From contig JACFMR010000014.1 of NCBI GenBank assembly GCA_019455245.1, positions 37,684 to 101,683 on the forward strand: 64,000 bases of DNA, in the 5' to 3' direction. This DNA is from Opitutaceae bacterium. Lineage in GTDB: Bacteria; Verrucomicrobiota; Verrucomicrobiia; Opitutales; Opitutaceae. Made by a program: the position numbers and the translations under genes. Each line of letters starts with the position of its first letter. The first letter of the stretch is position 1. Of the stretch, positions 1 to 8,852 are shown in pieces. Below the pieces are notes generated by a model. That model was not told where the DNA came from, ran no database searches, and saw nothing but the letters and a program-made list of their open reading frames with translations.

Positions 1-780
1 CGCGCGGATTTCGCCACCAATATCGAGACCCGCCGGCTTTTCTGGGCCTACGGCTACATGCTCGAGAAAAACCTGCCCGACGACCAGCTCGCCTGGCTCT
101 ACTACGGCCACTACATGCCATGGCAATGGCAGCACGACGTCTCGCGGCACCTCTGGGATGAGTCGCGCCATGGCGACTCCGGTTATTCCCGGCTGCGCGA
201 CTTTGGCATCTCCCTGGATGAAGTCGGCTTCCCGGGCTACGATCAGGCCGACCGCGACAAGGTGCTGCGCGAAATCGCCACCGCCCGCGGCATCACCCTG
301 GACGAAGCCTACACCCGGCAGGCCGAACTGCTCGCACCCTGCAAGCTGGACCCGCTGGACAAGGCCCAGCTTTACCAGAACGTTTTCATGATCGGCATGG
401 TGGCCGAGACCGGACATTTCGTGGTCAAGAACGAGGGCTATGTGGACTTCAAGGAAGGGCAGGATCTGGAATCCGCGGAAATGATGCTGTTCGACATCAT
501 CGATGAGACCGCCCACGTGCAATACGCCCACCGCTGGCTGCCACTGCTCGCGGAGCATGCCGGGATCGACAACACCGATTATCGCGAGCGCGCCGCCAAG
601 ATCCGCGAGGAGTCCCAGCAGCGGGCTCTGCAGGAAGCCGGCCGCCTGCAGCAGGAACTATCCCGCACCCCGGGCGATCCCGGCTTTGATTTCTACCAGA
701 GCCTGTTGCAACGCATCCGCGCCGCCCACCCCCTGACCAACGCCACCACCTGCCCGCCCCGGTCGCCCAAGCCGATGTGA
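1..780 (+). CDS. Ferritin-like diiron protein, 5' end outside window
   Basis: The frame is open from the first base, so the N-terminus lies outside the window; 259 residues are visible. It shows the four-part pattern of a ferritin-like four-helix bundle: a Glu in the first helix, WDESRH (bases 154-171), a Glu in VAETGH, and DETAHV near base 505. These Glu and ExxH residues would bind two iron atoms. The same arrangement appears in the protein at 10691-12094, so the two look like distant paralogues. The tail after about residue 235 is Pro/Thr-rich and probably disordered. The substrate is unknown. The fold is inferred from motif spacing; oxygenase, oxidase or storage activity cannot be separated from sequence alone. 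Confidence 0.65.
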   Translation, partial: RADFATNIETRRLFWAYGYMLEKNLPDDQLAWLYYGHYMPWQWQHDVSRHLWDESRHGDSGYSRLRDFGISLDEVGFPGYDQADRDKVLREIATARGITLDEAYTRQAELLAPCKLDPLDKAQLYQNVFMIGMVAETGHFVVKNEGYVDFKEGQDLESAEMMLFDIIDETAHVQYAHRWLPLLAEHAGIDNTDYRERAAKIREESQQRALQEAGRLQQELSRTPGDPGFDFYQSLLQRIRAAHPLTNATTCPPRSPKPM

Positions 781-850
781 GGCGGCTGCGGCCGGTTTTG
801 CATGGCATTCCGCTTGCACGCGGACTGCTGCACTGCATTAGTGAATCTTC

Positions 851-1675
851 ATGGCCCGCATCCCGATAGAGGACAACTTCGACGACGTCATCAACAAGGC
901 CCAGCGTGGTTTGAAGATCAGCGATGACGATCTGGCGGCGCGCGCCGGGGTCACGCCGGAAGATCTGAGTGCCGTCAAGTCGGGCAAACCGCTGACCGCC
1001 GTCATCCGCCGCGTGGCGCGGCACCTGCACCTGGGTCCCGATGCCTTGGAAGCACTGACGCTGAAGGAATGGTATCCCGTGCAACCCAATTTTCCGCGGG
1101 GCTTCGCCATGTTCAACACCGCATACAGGGACATGGCGGTGAACAGTTATCTGGTCTGGGACAGCCGCACCAAGCAAGCCGCCGCGTTCGACAGCGGAGC
1201 CGATTGCGAGGGCATGATCGACACGATCTCGGCCGAGAAACTGAACGTGCGGGATATCTTCATCACCCACACCCACGAGGACCACGTGGCCGATCTTGGG
1301 CGCCTGGTCGCCGCCACCAAGGCGGATGTCTGGGTCAGCGAGCAGGAGCCGTGCGATTTCCCCGGCGCCAAGACTTTCGGTGAAAACGCCCATTTTCATC
1401 TCGGGGAGCTTTCCATCAAAACCCTGCTCACGTGGGGCCACTCCCCGGGCATGACCACCTTTTACGTCACCGGTCTCAGCTGGCCGCTGGCGATCTGCGG
1501 CGACGCGATCTTCGCGGCTTCCATGGGCGGCAGCCCCACCCACTTTGCGGAGCAATTCCGCAACAACCGCGAAAAAATCCTGCCCCTGCCCAAGGACACC
1601 GTCATCGCCCCGGGCCACGGCCCCCTCACCACCGTGGCGCAGGAGAAAAAACACAATCCCTTCTTCGCCCGCTGA
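851..1675 (+). CDS. Metallo-beta-lactamase-fold hydrolase with N-terminal HTH-like segment
   Basis: A 274-residue protein. Residues about 85-274 form a glyoxalase II-like metallo-beta-lactamase domain: zinc motif HTHEDH at residues 140-145, GHSPG further on, an Asp in CGDAIF and a final GHGP. Residues about 21-70 resemble an XRE-type helix-turn-helix (ISDDDLAARAGV followed by a turn and a second helix). Hydrolysis of a thioester, ester or phosphodiester at a binuclear metal site is expected from the family; the true substrate is unknown. It starts 70 bases after the ferritin-like gene and ends 49 bases before the next dehydrogenase, so co-transcription is possible. The N-terminal HTH reading is an inference from pattern only. 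Confidence 0.75.
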   Translation: MARIPIEDNFDDVINKAQRGLKISDDDLAARAGVTPEDLSAVKSGKPLTAVIRRVARHLHLGPDALEALTLKEWYPVQPNFPRGFAMFNTAYRDMAVNSYLVWDSRTKQAAAFDSGADCEGMIDTISAEKLNVRDIFITHTHEDHVADLGRLVAATKADVWVSEQEPCDFPGAKTFGENAHFHLGELSIKTLLTWGHSPGMTTFYVTGLSWPLAICGDAIFAASMGGSPTHFAEQFRNNREKILPLPKDTVIAPGHGPLTTVAQEKKHNPFFAR

Positions 1676-1724
1676 AGCGGGTGTCGATTTTTACCACCAA
1701 CCCACAAACCCATCCTGTAATATC

Positions 1725-2609
1725 ATGTCTGAAAAAATCGCCTTCGTTGGAGTCGGCCGCATGGGCGGCAACATGGCCCGCCGTCTCAAGGACTGCGGCT
1801 ACAATGTCACCGCCGTTTACGACAACTACGCTCCCGCCGCCGCGGAGCTCGCCAAGGAAATCGGCGCCAAGCACGCCAAGTCCCTCGCCGCCGTCACCGC
1901 CGCGGCCGATGTGATCTTCACCGTCGTCACCGACGACGCCGCGCAGCTCGGCGTCTTCGCCGAAACCGGCGACTCGCTGCTCGTCAAGGCCAAGGGCAAG
2001 GTCTTCGTCAACTGCGCCACGATCACCCCGAAGACCCACGTCGAGGTCGAGCGCCGCGCGAAAAAGGCCGGCGCCGTCACCCTCGAAGGCTGCATGGCCT
2101 CGTCCATCCCGCAGGCCCGCAACGGCACGCTCTATCTCATGTGCGGGGGCAGCAAGAAGACCTTCACCCAGGTGAAGCCCATCCTCGAAAAGCTCTCCAC
2201 CGCCCTGCGCTACGTCGGCAAGACCGGCCAGGCCGCGCAGGTGAAGGCGCTCGTGAACATGGTCATGAACATCAACACCGCCGGCCTCGCCGAGGGTCTC
2301 GGTCTCGGCCATGCGCTCGGGCTCGACCTCAACATGCTGCGGGAGGTTTTCGCCCAGACCGGCGCCAATTCGCAGGTGCTCAAGACCGACGGCGAGGACA
2401 TGCAAAACCGCGACCACGCCTGCTTCTTCTCCGCCGCGCACGCCGCCAAGGACAGCACCATCGCCTGGGTGCTCGGCGCCGAGGCCGGCATCAACCTGCC
2501 CCTCGCCGGCGCCACCAAGCAGCAGTTCGACAAGCTGGTCGCGCTCGGACTCGGCGGCCTCGATAAATCCGGCGTCGCCGAACTCACCTTCAAAGGCCGC
2601 CACGCCTGA
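1725..2609 (+). CDS. 3-hydroxyisobutyrate dehydrogenase-like NAD(P) oxidoreductase
   Basis: A 294-residue cytosolic beta-hydroxyacid dehydrogenase family protein. The N-terminus has the dinucleotide-binding loop (FVGVGRMGGNMA), the substrate loop region carries an SSIPQARNGTL segment near residue 130, and the catalytic Lys lies in QVKALVNMVMNIN. The family oxidises small beta-hydroxyacids such as hydroxyisobutyrate, tartronate semialdehyde or gluconate derivatives. I chose the ATG at 1725 because the Rossmann strand begins right after it; upstream in-frame sequence is low-complexity. The next plus-strand gene is a TIM-barrel isomerase, which suggests a sugar-acid pathway. The exact substrate cannot be read from the sequence. 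Confidence 0.85.
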   Translation: MSEKIAFVGVGRMGGNMARRLKDCGYNVTAVYDNYAPAAAELAKEIGAKHAKSLAAVTAAADVIFTVVTDDAAQLGVFAETGDSLLVKAKGKVFVNCATITPKTHVEVERRAKKAGAVTLEGCMASSIPQARNGTLYLMCGGSKKTFTQVKPILEKLSTALRYVGKTGQAAQVKALVNMVMNINTAGLAEGLGLGHALGLDLNMLREVFAQTGANSQVLKTDGEDMQNRDHACFFSAAHAAKDSTIAWVLGAEAGINLPLAGATKQQFDKLVALGLGGLDKSGVAELTFKGRHA

Positions 2610-2623
2610 ATTTATTGCGGAGT

Positions 2624-2671
2624 TTCGATTTCGGATTGCGGATTCCATGCGCGATCCGGTCCGAAATCGAA
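2624..2671. repeat. 12-bp perfect inverted repeat between sugar genes
   Basis: TTCGATTTCGGA at 2624-2635 is the exact reverse complement of 2660-2671, with a 24-base spacer. It lies between the dehydrogenase and the TIM-barrel gene. There is no T-tract, so it is not a normal terminator. It could be an operator or a small repeat. The following bases (2690-2720) contain two near copies of a CCGCACTCCC motif. Confidence 0.5.
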
Positions 2672-2723
2672 TCCCTGCACATTCCCCTCCTCCAGTCCGC
2701 ACTCCCCAATCCGCACTCCCAAC

Positions 2724-3572
2724 ATGCCCAAGATCGTCCACATCTGCAATCTCTGGTCCCTCGTCGGCCACCCTTCGCCCAAGAAGGAATGGTCCCTTGA
2801 ACGGAAAATCGCCGCCGTCGCCGAAGCCGGCTTCGACGGCATCACCACCGCCCTCACGCCCGAGCACACCCGCCTCGCGCAAAAGCACGGGCTGAAGCAC
2901 CTGCTCGGCTTCATCTCCAACAACTCCGGCAAGGCCGCGGAATACGCCAAGGCCATCCAGGCCCAGAAGGACGCCGGCGCCGTCCAAATCAACGTCCAGC
3001 TTGACGACGAGGACACCAAGCCCGAGGTCGCCACCCGCAACTGGATCAAGATGATGAAGGAGGCCGACAAGATCGGCGGCGTCGTGATGTCGCTCGAGGT
3101 CCACCGCGACACCTGCACGGAGACACCGGAGAAGACCTACGAGATCGCCCGGCTCTACAAGAAGGCCACCGGGCAGATGATCAAAATCAACTTCGACTTC
3201 TCGCACTTCGCCGTCGTGAAGCACATCCACCCCGGCAACTACAGCTCCTACCTGCTCAAGGAGGCCAAGCTCGTGCAGAACTCCGAGCAGGCGCACTGCC
3301 GCCCCTTCAACGGCCACCACTGCCAGGTGCCCGTCACGCACAACGGCAAACTCACCGACGAGGTGAAGAGCTACCTCGCGTTCACCGACGACCTCTTCAA
3401 ACTCTGGAAGAGCGCGAAGCAGAACGCCGACCGCACGCTCTACGTCTGCCCCGAACTCGGGCCGTATCATGCGGGTGGCGCCGGCTACAACATCACCGGC
3501 CTCTCCCCGGCGTGGCCCGACGCGGCCGTGCTCCGCAAGGAACTCGCCAAGTCCTGGAACCGCGCGAAGTAA
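2724..3572 (+). CDS. Sugar phosphate isomerase/epimerase-like TIM barrel
   Basis: A 282-residue xylose-isomerase-like TIM-barrel protein (AP endonuclease 2 family). Candidate metal ligands are in the expected order: Glu in SLEVH, Asp in FDFSH, His in CRPFNGHH and Glu in CPELGP. Such proteins isomerise or epimerise sugars, keto sugars or inositol derivatives in the cytosol. It follows the dehydrogenase by 114 bases and is followed by a clear terminator at 3599-3626, so the two probably form a short transcription unit. The substrate is not identifiable. There is no signal peptide, unlike many verrucomicrobial relatives that are exported. Confidence 0.75.
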   Translation: MPKIVHICNLWSLVGHPSPKKEWSLERKIAAVAEAGFDGITTALTPEHTRLAQKHGLKHLLGFISNNSGKAAEYAKAIQAQKDAGAVQINVQLDDEDTKPEVATRNWIKMMKEADKIGGVVMSLEVHRDTCTETPEKTYEIARLYKKATGQMIKINFDFSHFAVVKHIHPGNYSSYLLKEAKLVQNSEQAHCRPFNGHHCQVPVTHNGKLTDEVKSYLAFTDDLFKLWKSAKQNADRTLYVCPELGPYHAGGAGYNITGLSPAWPDAAVLRKELAKSWNRAK

Positions 3573-3598
3573 GCCGCGCCCGGTTTCACCAAAGCAGC

Positions 3599-3626
3599 AA
3601 GCCGGCTCCCTTGAGCCGGCTTTTTT
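3599..3626 (+). terminator. Rho-independent terminator
   Basis: A 10-bp stem (AAGCCGGCTC and its complement) with a four-base loop is followed by a run of T. It lies 27 bases after the stop of the TIM-barrel gene and would end that plus-strand unit. Confidence 0.85.
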
Positions 3627-3660
3627 ATGCCGGGCGGGATCGCCTGAACCCGCCCGGCAT
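3627..3660. repeat. 12-bp inverted repeat following the terminator
   Basis: ATGCCGGGCGGG at 3627-3638 pairs perfectly with 3649-3660 across a 10-base loop. There is no T-tract on either side in the right position. It touches the terminator directly. Its GGGCGGGA core resembles the REP-like units near 55.7 and 58.6 kb, so it may be a solitary member of that group. Confidence 0.6.
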
Positions 3661-3790
3661 GGCGCCGATGTCTGAAGCATTATCTGAAATTGCGTAGCCG
3701 CGCTTGAAGGGCGCAGCCCGAAAGCGTGGTGCCGGACTCAGCCACGTTGTCGCGTCGTTCCAACGCGGCCACACTTCAACTTAAACTGCG

Positions 3791-4825
3791 TTAGCTGTAT
3801 TTCACCTTGAGCGCGCGCCCCTGCTGCGCGCTCTGCCCCGCGAGATCAAGGATGTGGATCGGCCGGCGCGCCCACTCGGGCGTGATGGCCAGCGGTTCGC
3901 CCTTGGTCAGGTGCGCCGCGACATTCGCATAGTATTGCTCCCACTGCGCGGGCGGGTTCTTGTCCTTCGTCACCACCGTGCGGTTGCCCTCGCGCACGAT
4001 GATCTCGTGCGTGTCGTATTCGGCCACATACGAACCTTTCGTGCCGGTGATTTCGAGCATGCCGCGCTTGGGGTTCGCATCCAGATGCGTGATGCAAAGC
4101 GTCACCCACACCCCGTTGCCAAAACGCACCACGGCCTGCGCCTCGTCCTCCACGGTGTCGGCGCGCCATTTGGTTTGCGGCGCCCAGTAACCGTTTTTCG
4201 CAAAACCGGCGACCTCGACGATGTCGGCCTCCACCAGTTGCAACGCATACTCCAGCAGATGCACGCCCCAGTCGTAGAGGATGCCGCCGGAGATGGACTT
4301 GCTGCCCCGCCACCAGTCGCCCGGCTGACTGCGCTGCCCCATGTGGCACTCCACCCGCACCAGTTCGCCGATCGTGCCCGCCCGCAGGAATTCGCGCGCC
4401 TTGAGCACCAGTCCGTCCCAGTGCCGGTTGTGGTAGGTGGACAACATGACCCTGGCCTTGCGCGCCGCCGCGATCATCGCATCGCACTCCTTGGTCGTGA
4501 TGGCGAACGGCTTCTCCACCACCACGTGACGCCCGGCCTTCAGGCACTGCAACGCCAGCGGCGCGTGCGTGTTGTGCGGTGTGATGAGCACGACGAGGTT
4601 GACGTCGGACTGCTTCAACATGGCCGCGACGCTCGGGTACGTTTCGATGCCGGGAAATTCCTGCGCGGCCACCGCGAGGCGGGCCGCGTCGGGTTCCACC
4701 ACCGCATGCGGAGTCATGCCCGCCTGCCGCATGTCCTGCAGGTGCATGCGGCCCATGTTGAAGGCGCCGCCGTAGCCGACGACACCGACCTTGATTTCAG
4801 CCGCCGTCCGAAAATGAGGTTTCAT
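3791..4825 (-). CDS. Gfo/Idh/MocA family oxidoreductase
   Basis: A 344-residue NAD(P)-dependent sugar or inositol dehydrogenase-like protein. The N-terminal Rossmann motif is VGVVGYGGAFNMG, and the family motif EKP appears in VVEKPFAITTKE. The C-terminal alpha/beta domain follows. I chose ATG at 4825 because an upstream in-frame ATG (4852) would overlap the ThuA gene and adds a Pro-rich leader. It lies 11 bases after the ThuA gene, so the two form an operon. In Verrucomicrobiota and Planctomycetota such pairs act in sugar or polyol catabolism; the exact substrate is unknown. No Tat or Sec signal is visible, so it is cytosolic. Confidence 0.88.
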   Translation of the reverse strand: MKPHFRTAAEIKVGVVGYGGAFNMGRMHLQDMRQAGMTPHAVVEPDAARLAVAAQEFPGIETYPSVAAMLKQSDVNLVVLITPHNTHAPLALQCLKAGRHVVVEKPFAITTKECDAMIAAARKARVMLSTYHNRHWDGLVLKAREFLRAGTIGELVRVECHMGQRSQPGDWWRGSKSISGGILYDWGVHLLEYALQLVEADIVEVAGFAKNGYWAPQTKWRADTVEDEAQAVVRFGNGVWVTLCITHLDANPKRGMLEITGTKGSYVAEYDTHEIIVREGNRTVVTKDKNPPAQWEQYYANVAAHLTKGEPLAITPEWARRPIHILDLAGQSAQQGRALKVKYS

Positions 4826-4836
4826 GGGCGTCGGAT

Positions 4837-5496
4837 TCAGCGCGCCGCCCACTCCATCCCGCGCAGCGTGATTTCCAACTGCTCGGGATAATCGGTGAAC
4901 TCATGGCACTGGTGCCCGCAGGCCGAGTAGAACACGCGGCCGGCGCCATGAACTTTTTTCCACACGAAAGGCATCTCCACGCCATTGGTCCAAGGGGCGC
5001 TCACACTCTGGTGGGTCGTCACCGCGAGCACCTCGTTGCGCGGGTCCACCAGCATGTAGTATTGCTCGCTGCGCACCTTGAAATCCGGAATGCCGCGCGT
5101 GATCGGATCGTCATGGTTCACGATCCGGATGGTGTAGTCCTTGATGCCGTCGGGATGACAGAGGAACTGGCCGCCGGTCATCCACTGGTAATTGATCGCG
5201 CCGCGGAAGGCATCGCCCATGCCGCCATGGAAGCCCGCGACCCCCACGCCGCCGATCACGGTTTCGACCAGGTTTTGCTCCTGTTGCGGACTGATGGTGC
5301 CCATGGTCCACAACGGCACGATCAGATCGAAAGTTTTGAGCCGTTCTGCATCATCGAGCACCGCCAGCCGGTCCGCCACTTCCACGACGAACCCCCGCTC
5401 GCCCAGCTTGCCGGCAAAGAGCTCGGCGCATTCCACCGGCTGGTGGCCGTCCCAGCCGCCTTGAAAAATCAGAACCTTGCGTTTGTTGGATGACAT
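4837..5496 (-). CDS. ThuA domain protein
   Basis: A 219-residue protein that is a full-length ThuA (trehalose utilisation) domain, a class I glutamine-amidotransferase-like fold. Visible landmarks are LIFQGGWDGHQP near the N-terminus, GVAGFHGGMGDAF in the middle, and SEQYYMLVDP. The family is linked to trehalose or other disaccharide use, often with Gfo/Idh dehydrogenases, as here. The biochemical role of ThuA is not well defined. It is the first gene of a two-gene minus-strand operon and is divergent from the histidine kinase at 5656, sharing a 159-base intergenic region. Confidence 0.88.
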   Translation of the reverse strand: MSSNKRKVLIFQGGWDGHQPVECAELFAGKLGERGFVVEVADRLAVLDDAERLKTFDLIVPLWTMGTISPQQEQNLVETVIGGVGVAGFHGGMGDAFRGAINYQWMTGGQFLCHPDGIKDYTIRIVNHDDPITRGIPDFKVRSEQYYMLVDPRNEVLAVTTHQSVSAPWTNGVEMPFVWKKVHGAGRVFYSACGHQCHEFTDYPEQLEITLRGMEWAAR

Positions 5497-5655
5497 AAAA
5501 TCGGGTGCCGCAACTTGCGTTCAGAAAAAGGGTTGGAGTCTCGCTCTGGTAAACGCGCCGCCCGCCCGGTTCAAAGCAATTCGCGCCACCGCGGGCGGTG
5601 GGTTTTGGTTAGACATTGGCGCCACGATCTCCAGTCTAGGGTTCCCACCCCATAA

Positions 5656-7116
5656 ATGGATTCTGCCCAACGTAAAACCATTCTGATTCTGGCGCTGGCT
5701 CTCTCCTTGGTTGTGGCCCTGCTCGCTTTGGTCGCTCAGGAGGAACTGCGGGAGCGGCTGGGGCCCGCCTTTTATGTCGTCGGGCTCGCGATGATCGGCT
5801 GTATATTGCTGGTGCTCGCCGGCTACGTGTGGGACCGCACCATGCACGAACGCCTGCGGGCTCTGCGGCAAACTGCCCACGCCGCCGCCCGCGAGGAGGA
5901 AGCCGCCGCCGATGACACCGACACCGACGAAATCATCGGCCTCGCCCGCAAGATCGAGCGCATGGCCAAATCATTGCAAAAGGTGGAAGCCAGCTACCGC
6001 GGCATCGTCGAGGATCAGGTCGATCTCATCTGCCGCTACCGCCCGGATGGACGGCTGACCTTTGTCAACAGCGCCTACGCCCGAGCCTTCGGCCGCAAGC
6101 GCAACGAACTGCTGGGCGAACTCATCCCTTTCCTCGACGCCGGCCAGATCGCCTCGGAGGAAAACCTCAGCAAGGAATACGACCTGACCTTCGCCGACGG
6201 TCGCACCGCCTGCATCCAATGGACCCAGCGGCCGATTCGTGACGAAAACAACGAACTGCTGGAATTCCAGGCCGTCGGCCATGACATCACCGAACGCAAG
6301 GCCGCCGAGGCCGCGCTGCTGCGGGCCAAGGAGGCCGCCGAGGCCGCCGATCAGGCCAAGGGCGAATTCCTCGCCGTCGTCAGCCATGAGATCCGCACCC
6401 CGATCAACGGCATCATCGGGTTCGCCGACATTCTCGAGGACAGCCCGCTCAGCGCCGAACAACGCGAGCACGTGCGCATGATCCGGAGCAGCGGCGAGAA
6501 CCTGGCCAAGCTCATCGGCGACATCCTCGACCTCTCCAAAATCGAGGCCGGCAAGATCGAGATCGAGCACGCGCCCTTCGGCCTGCACAAGTGCGTCGAG
6601 GACATCTGCGGCTTCTTCGCCCAACAGGCCCGCAAGACCGGCATCCGGCTTGATTACCACATCGACCCGGCCGTCCCGGTCATCGCCAGCGGCGACGAGA
6701 TGCGCCTGCGCCAGGTGCTGAACAACCTGCTCGGCAACGCGCTCAAGTTCACCGACAAGGGCCAGGTCACCCTGAATCTTTCCTGCAGCAAAAGCCCGCA
6801 GCCCGGCAGCAGCACGCATGCGGTGCGGTTGTTTTTCAGCATCAGCGACACCGGGGTCGGCATCGCCGAGGAAAAACTGGCGGAATTGTTCCGCCCCTTC
6901 AGCCAGGTGGACAACTCCCTGCAGCGCCGGCGTAGCGGCACCGGCCTCGGGCTGGCGATCTCCAAGCGCCTTTGCGAATTGATGGGCGGCTCCATCTCGG
7001 TCGAAAGCCGGGCCGGCGAAGGCAGCACCTTCCGCTTCACCGTGCAGCTGGAATACGAAAAAGGGGACACCAATCCCCCGCTCGGCCAACCCGACGGCAC
7101 GCCACAGCCCGCCTGA
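5656..7116 (+). CDS. PAS-domain sensor histidine kinase
   Basis: A 486-residue membrane histidine kinase. Two membrane helices (about residues 7-27 and 37-58) have almost no periplasmic loop between them, so the signal is probably internal or membrane-borne. A PAS domain spans about 113-215, the dimerisation domain has phospho-acceptor His244 in SHEIRTP, and the ATPase domain shows the N box (NLLGNALKFT, 357-366), G1 (DTGVGI) and G2 (GTGLGL, 428-433). There is no receiver domain and no response regulator gene next to it, so it is an orphan kinase. It is divergent from the ThuA operon. Its target is unknown. Confidence 0.9.
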   Translation: MDSAQRKTILILALALSLVVALLALVAQEELRERLGPAFYVVGLAMIGCILLVLAGYVWDRTMHERLRALRQTAHAAAREEEAAADDTDTDEIIGLARKIERMAKSLQKVEASYRGIVEDQVDLICRYRPDGRLTFVNSAYARAFGRKRNELLGELIPFLDAGQIASEENLSKEYDLTFADGRTACIQWTQRPIRDENNELLEFQAVGHDITERKAAEAALLRAKEAAEAADQAKGEFLAVVSHEIRTPINGIIGFADILEDSPLSAEQREHVRMIRSSGENLAKLIGDILDLSKIEAGKIEIEHAPFGLHKCVEDICGFFAQQARKTGIRLDYHIDPAVPVIASGDEMRLRQVLNNLLGNALKFTDKGQVTLNLSCSKSPQPGSSTHAVRLFFSISDTGVGIAEEKLAELFRPFSQVDNSLQRRRSGTGLGLAISKRLCELMGGSISVESRAGEGSTFRFTVQLEYEKGDTNPPLGQPDGTPQPA

Positions 7117-7209
7117 AACAGCCTGCGCCCGGGCTTGGGTCGGGCAAAACTCATTTCAGGTCTTGCGGCGCGATTTCTTTTCCTGCAAGTTGCGCCCCCT
7201 TGATTTCAA

Positions 7210-7284
7210 GGCGCGGTAGCCAAGTGGTAAGGCCGAGCTCTGCAAAAGCTCTATGCGCCGGTTCGATTCCGGCCCGCGCCTCCA
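7210..7284 (+). tRNA. tRNA-Cys (GCA)
   Basis: The cloverleaf folds by eye: acceptor stem GGCGCGG with CCGCGCC, anticodon stem GAGCT/AGCTC with anticodon GCA at 7242-7244, T-arm GCCGG-TTCGATT-CCGGC, and an encoded 3' CCA at 7282-7284. It stands alone between the histidine kinase and the sugar ABC importer. Confidence 0.95.
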
Positions 7285-7460
7285 AGTTTTTCCCGGGAAA
7301 GTTGGTTGTGAACGGCGATTACGGATTGCCAACGCCATGCCCGGTCGCACGGTAACCGTCACCTGTCTCTCCACCCTCACGTCATGCCGTCCGCGCCGCC
7401 GCCCCAAGCCCGTTTCCCCGCGACCAAGCCCTTCGTCGCGCGGCCCCGTGCCCCCCGCCG

Positions 7461-8852
7461 ATGAAAGCATTGCGCGTTTGGTTTGGCCGCTTTTTTTCAC
7501 CCGGCGCCTTGGTGATCGTGTTGATCGCCCTCACCACCAGTACCATTGTCGCGCTGCTGCCCACCAGGCAGATCGAGGGCATCCCCTTTTGGCTCACAGC
7601 CAAGCCCCATTTCGAGGCTTACACTCCGCTCCTCGAGGAGTGGAACCGGGAAAAACCCGACCAGAAAATCGCCATGATGCTGTTGCACGGCGGCGCCTTG
7701 GAGCGGCGCATGCTCGCCGGGTTTCTGTCCGGCACCCCCGTGGCGGATGTGATGGAGGCCCATCTGGGCATCGCCGCCAAGGCCTTCCTCGGGCCCGTGG
7801 AAAACGTCGGCTTTGTCGACCTGACCGAACGGCTGCATACGGAAGGCATCTACGCGCAGATCAACACGCCCTCGTTCGCGCCCTACACCTCGCGCGGCCA
7901 CATCTTTGGCGTGCCGCACGATGTGCATCCCGTGCTGCTGGCCTACCGGGCCGACCTCGTCGAGGCCGCCGGCATCGATGTTTCGCAGATCGAAACCTGG
8001 GAGGATTATTTCCGGGTGATGCGCCCCTTGATGAAGGACGAGGACGGCGACGGCCGGCCCGACCGCTACCTGCTCAGCGCCTGGGATTCTCGGGCCGACA
8101 CCACCACGATGCTCATCCTCCAGGCCGGCGGCGATTTTTTCGACGAACAGGACAACCCCACCATCAACTCCGAGATCAACGCCGAGGTTCTGGCCCGGCT
8201 GGTTACATGGTTCACCGGGCCCAACCGCGTCTGCATTGATGTTGATGCCTTCACCGCCTCCGGTCACCGCCAGCGGCTCGACGGTCTCGTGATCGGCACC
8301 ATGTGCCCGGACTGGATGGCCGGCTCCTGGAAGATGGAAAACCCCCTGCTCGGCGGTAAAATCAAGCTGATGCCGCTGCCCGCGTGGGAGAAAGGCGGCC
8401 GCCGCACGAGTGTCGCCGGCGGCACCATGATCGGCATCACCAAGACCAGCGAGAACATCGAAACCTGCTGGGAATTGATCCAGCACCTCTACCTTTCCCC
8501 GCAACTGGCCGAGCATACCTTCCGCAACACCACCATCATCTCCCCGGTCAAAACCCTCTGGAGCGAATCCTTCTACGACGAGCCCGATCCGTTCTTCAGC
8601 GGTCAGCCCGTCGGCCGCATGTATATCGAACAGGCCCCCGATGTACCGCGGCGTTCCTCCTCCCCTTACGTCAATGATGCCGCCATTCGCGTGACCACCG
8701 CGTTGCTCGACCTGCGCTCCTACGCCGACCGCCATGGCATCTACGACGAGGCCGCCCTCAAGGTCGAGGCCCGGCGACTGCTGGACCACGCCCAAAAATC
8801 GCTCACCCAGCTGATCGAGCGCAACGCGTTCCTGAAACACGAAGCACCATGA
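7461..8852 (+). CDS. ABC sugar transporter substrate-binding protein
   Basis: A 463-residue family 1 extracellular solute-binding protein. The N-terminus has one hydrophobic segment (about residues 14-33) that acts as signal or membrane anchor; I see no lipobox cysteine. The family pattern is clear in the middle (PHDVHPVLLAYRADLVEAAG) and near the C-terminus. It would capture an oligosaccharide or sugar in the periplasm and pass it to the two permeases that follow, with which it overlaps by 4 bases (ATGA). The sugar is unknown. No ATPase gene is next to the set. Confidence 0.88.
   Translation: MKALRVWFGRFFSPGALVIVLIALTTSTIVALLPTRQIEGIPFWLTAKPHFEAYTPLLEEWNREKPDQKIAMMLLHGGALERRMLAGFLSGTPVADVMEAHLGIAAKAFLGPVENVGFVDLTERLHTEGIYAQINTPSFAPYTSRGHIFGVPHDVHPVLLAYRADLVEAAGIDVSQIETWEDYFRVMRPLMKDEDGDGRPDRYLLSAWDSRADTTTMLILQAGGDFFDEQDNPTINSEINAEVLARLVTWFTGPNRVCIDVDAFTASGHRQRLDGLVIGTMCPDWMAGSWKMENPLLGGKIKLMPLPAWEKGGRRTSVAGGTMIGITKTSENIETCWELIQHLYLSPQLAEHTFRNTTIISPVKTLWSESFYDEPDPFFSGQPVGRMYIEQAPDVPRRSSSPYVNDAAIRVTTALLDLRSYADRHGIYDEAALKVEARRLLDHAQKSLTQLIERNAFLKHEAP

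Noticed and set aside
3627..3660. Second terminator serving the minus-strand Gfo/Idh gene
   Set aside because: Read on the minus strand the hairpin is followed by A residues, not T.
1626..3680. A 684-codon open frame on the minus strand opposite the dehydrogenase and TIM-barrel genes
   Set aside because: Its translation is repetitive Gly/Val/Leu/Asp-rich without domains, while the plus strand encodes two recognisable proteins. High GC makes such antisense frames common.
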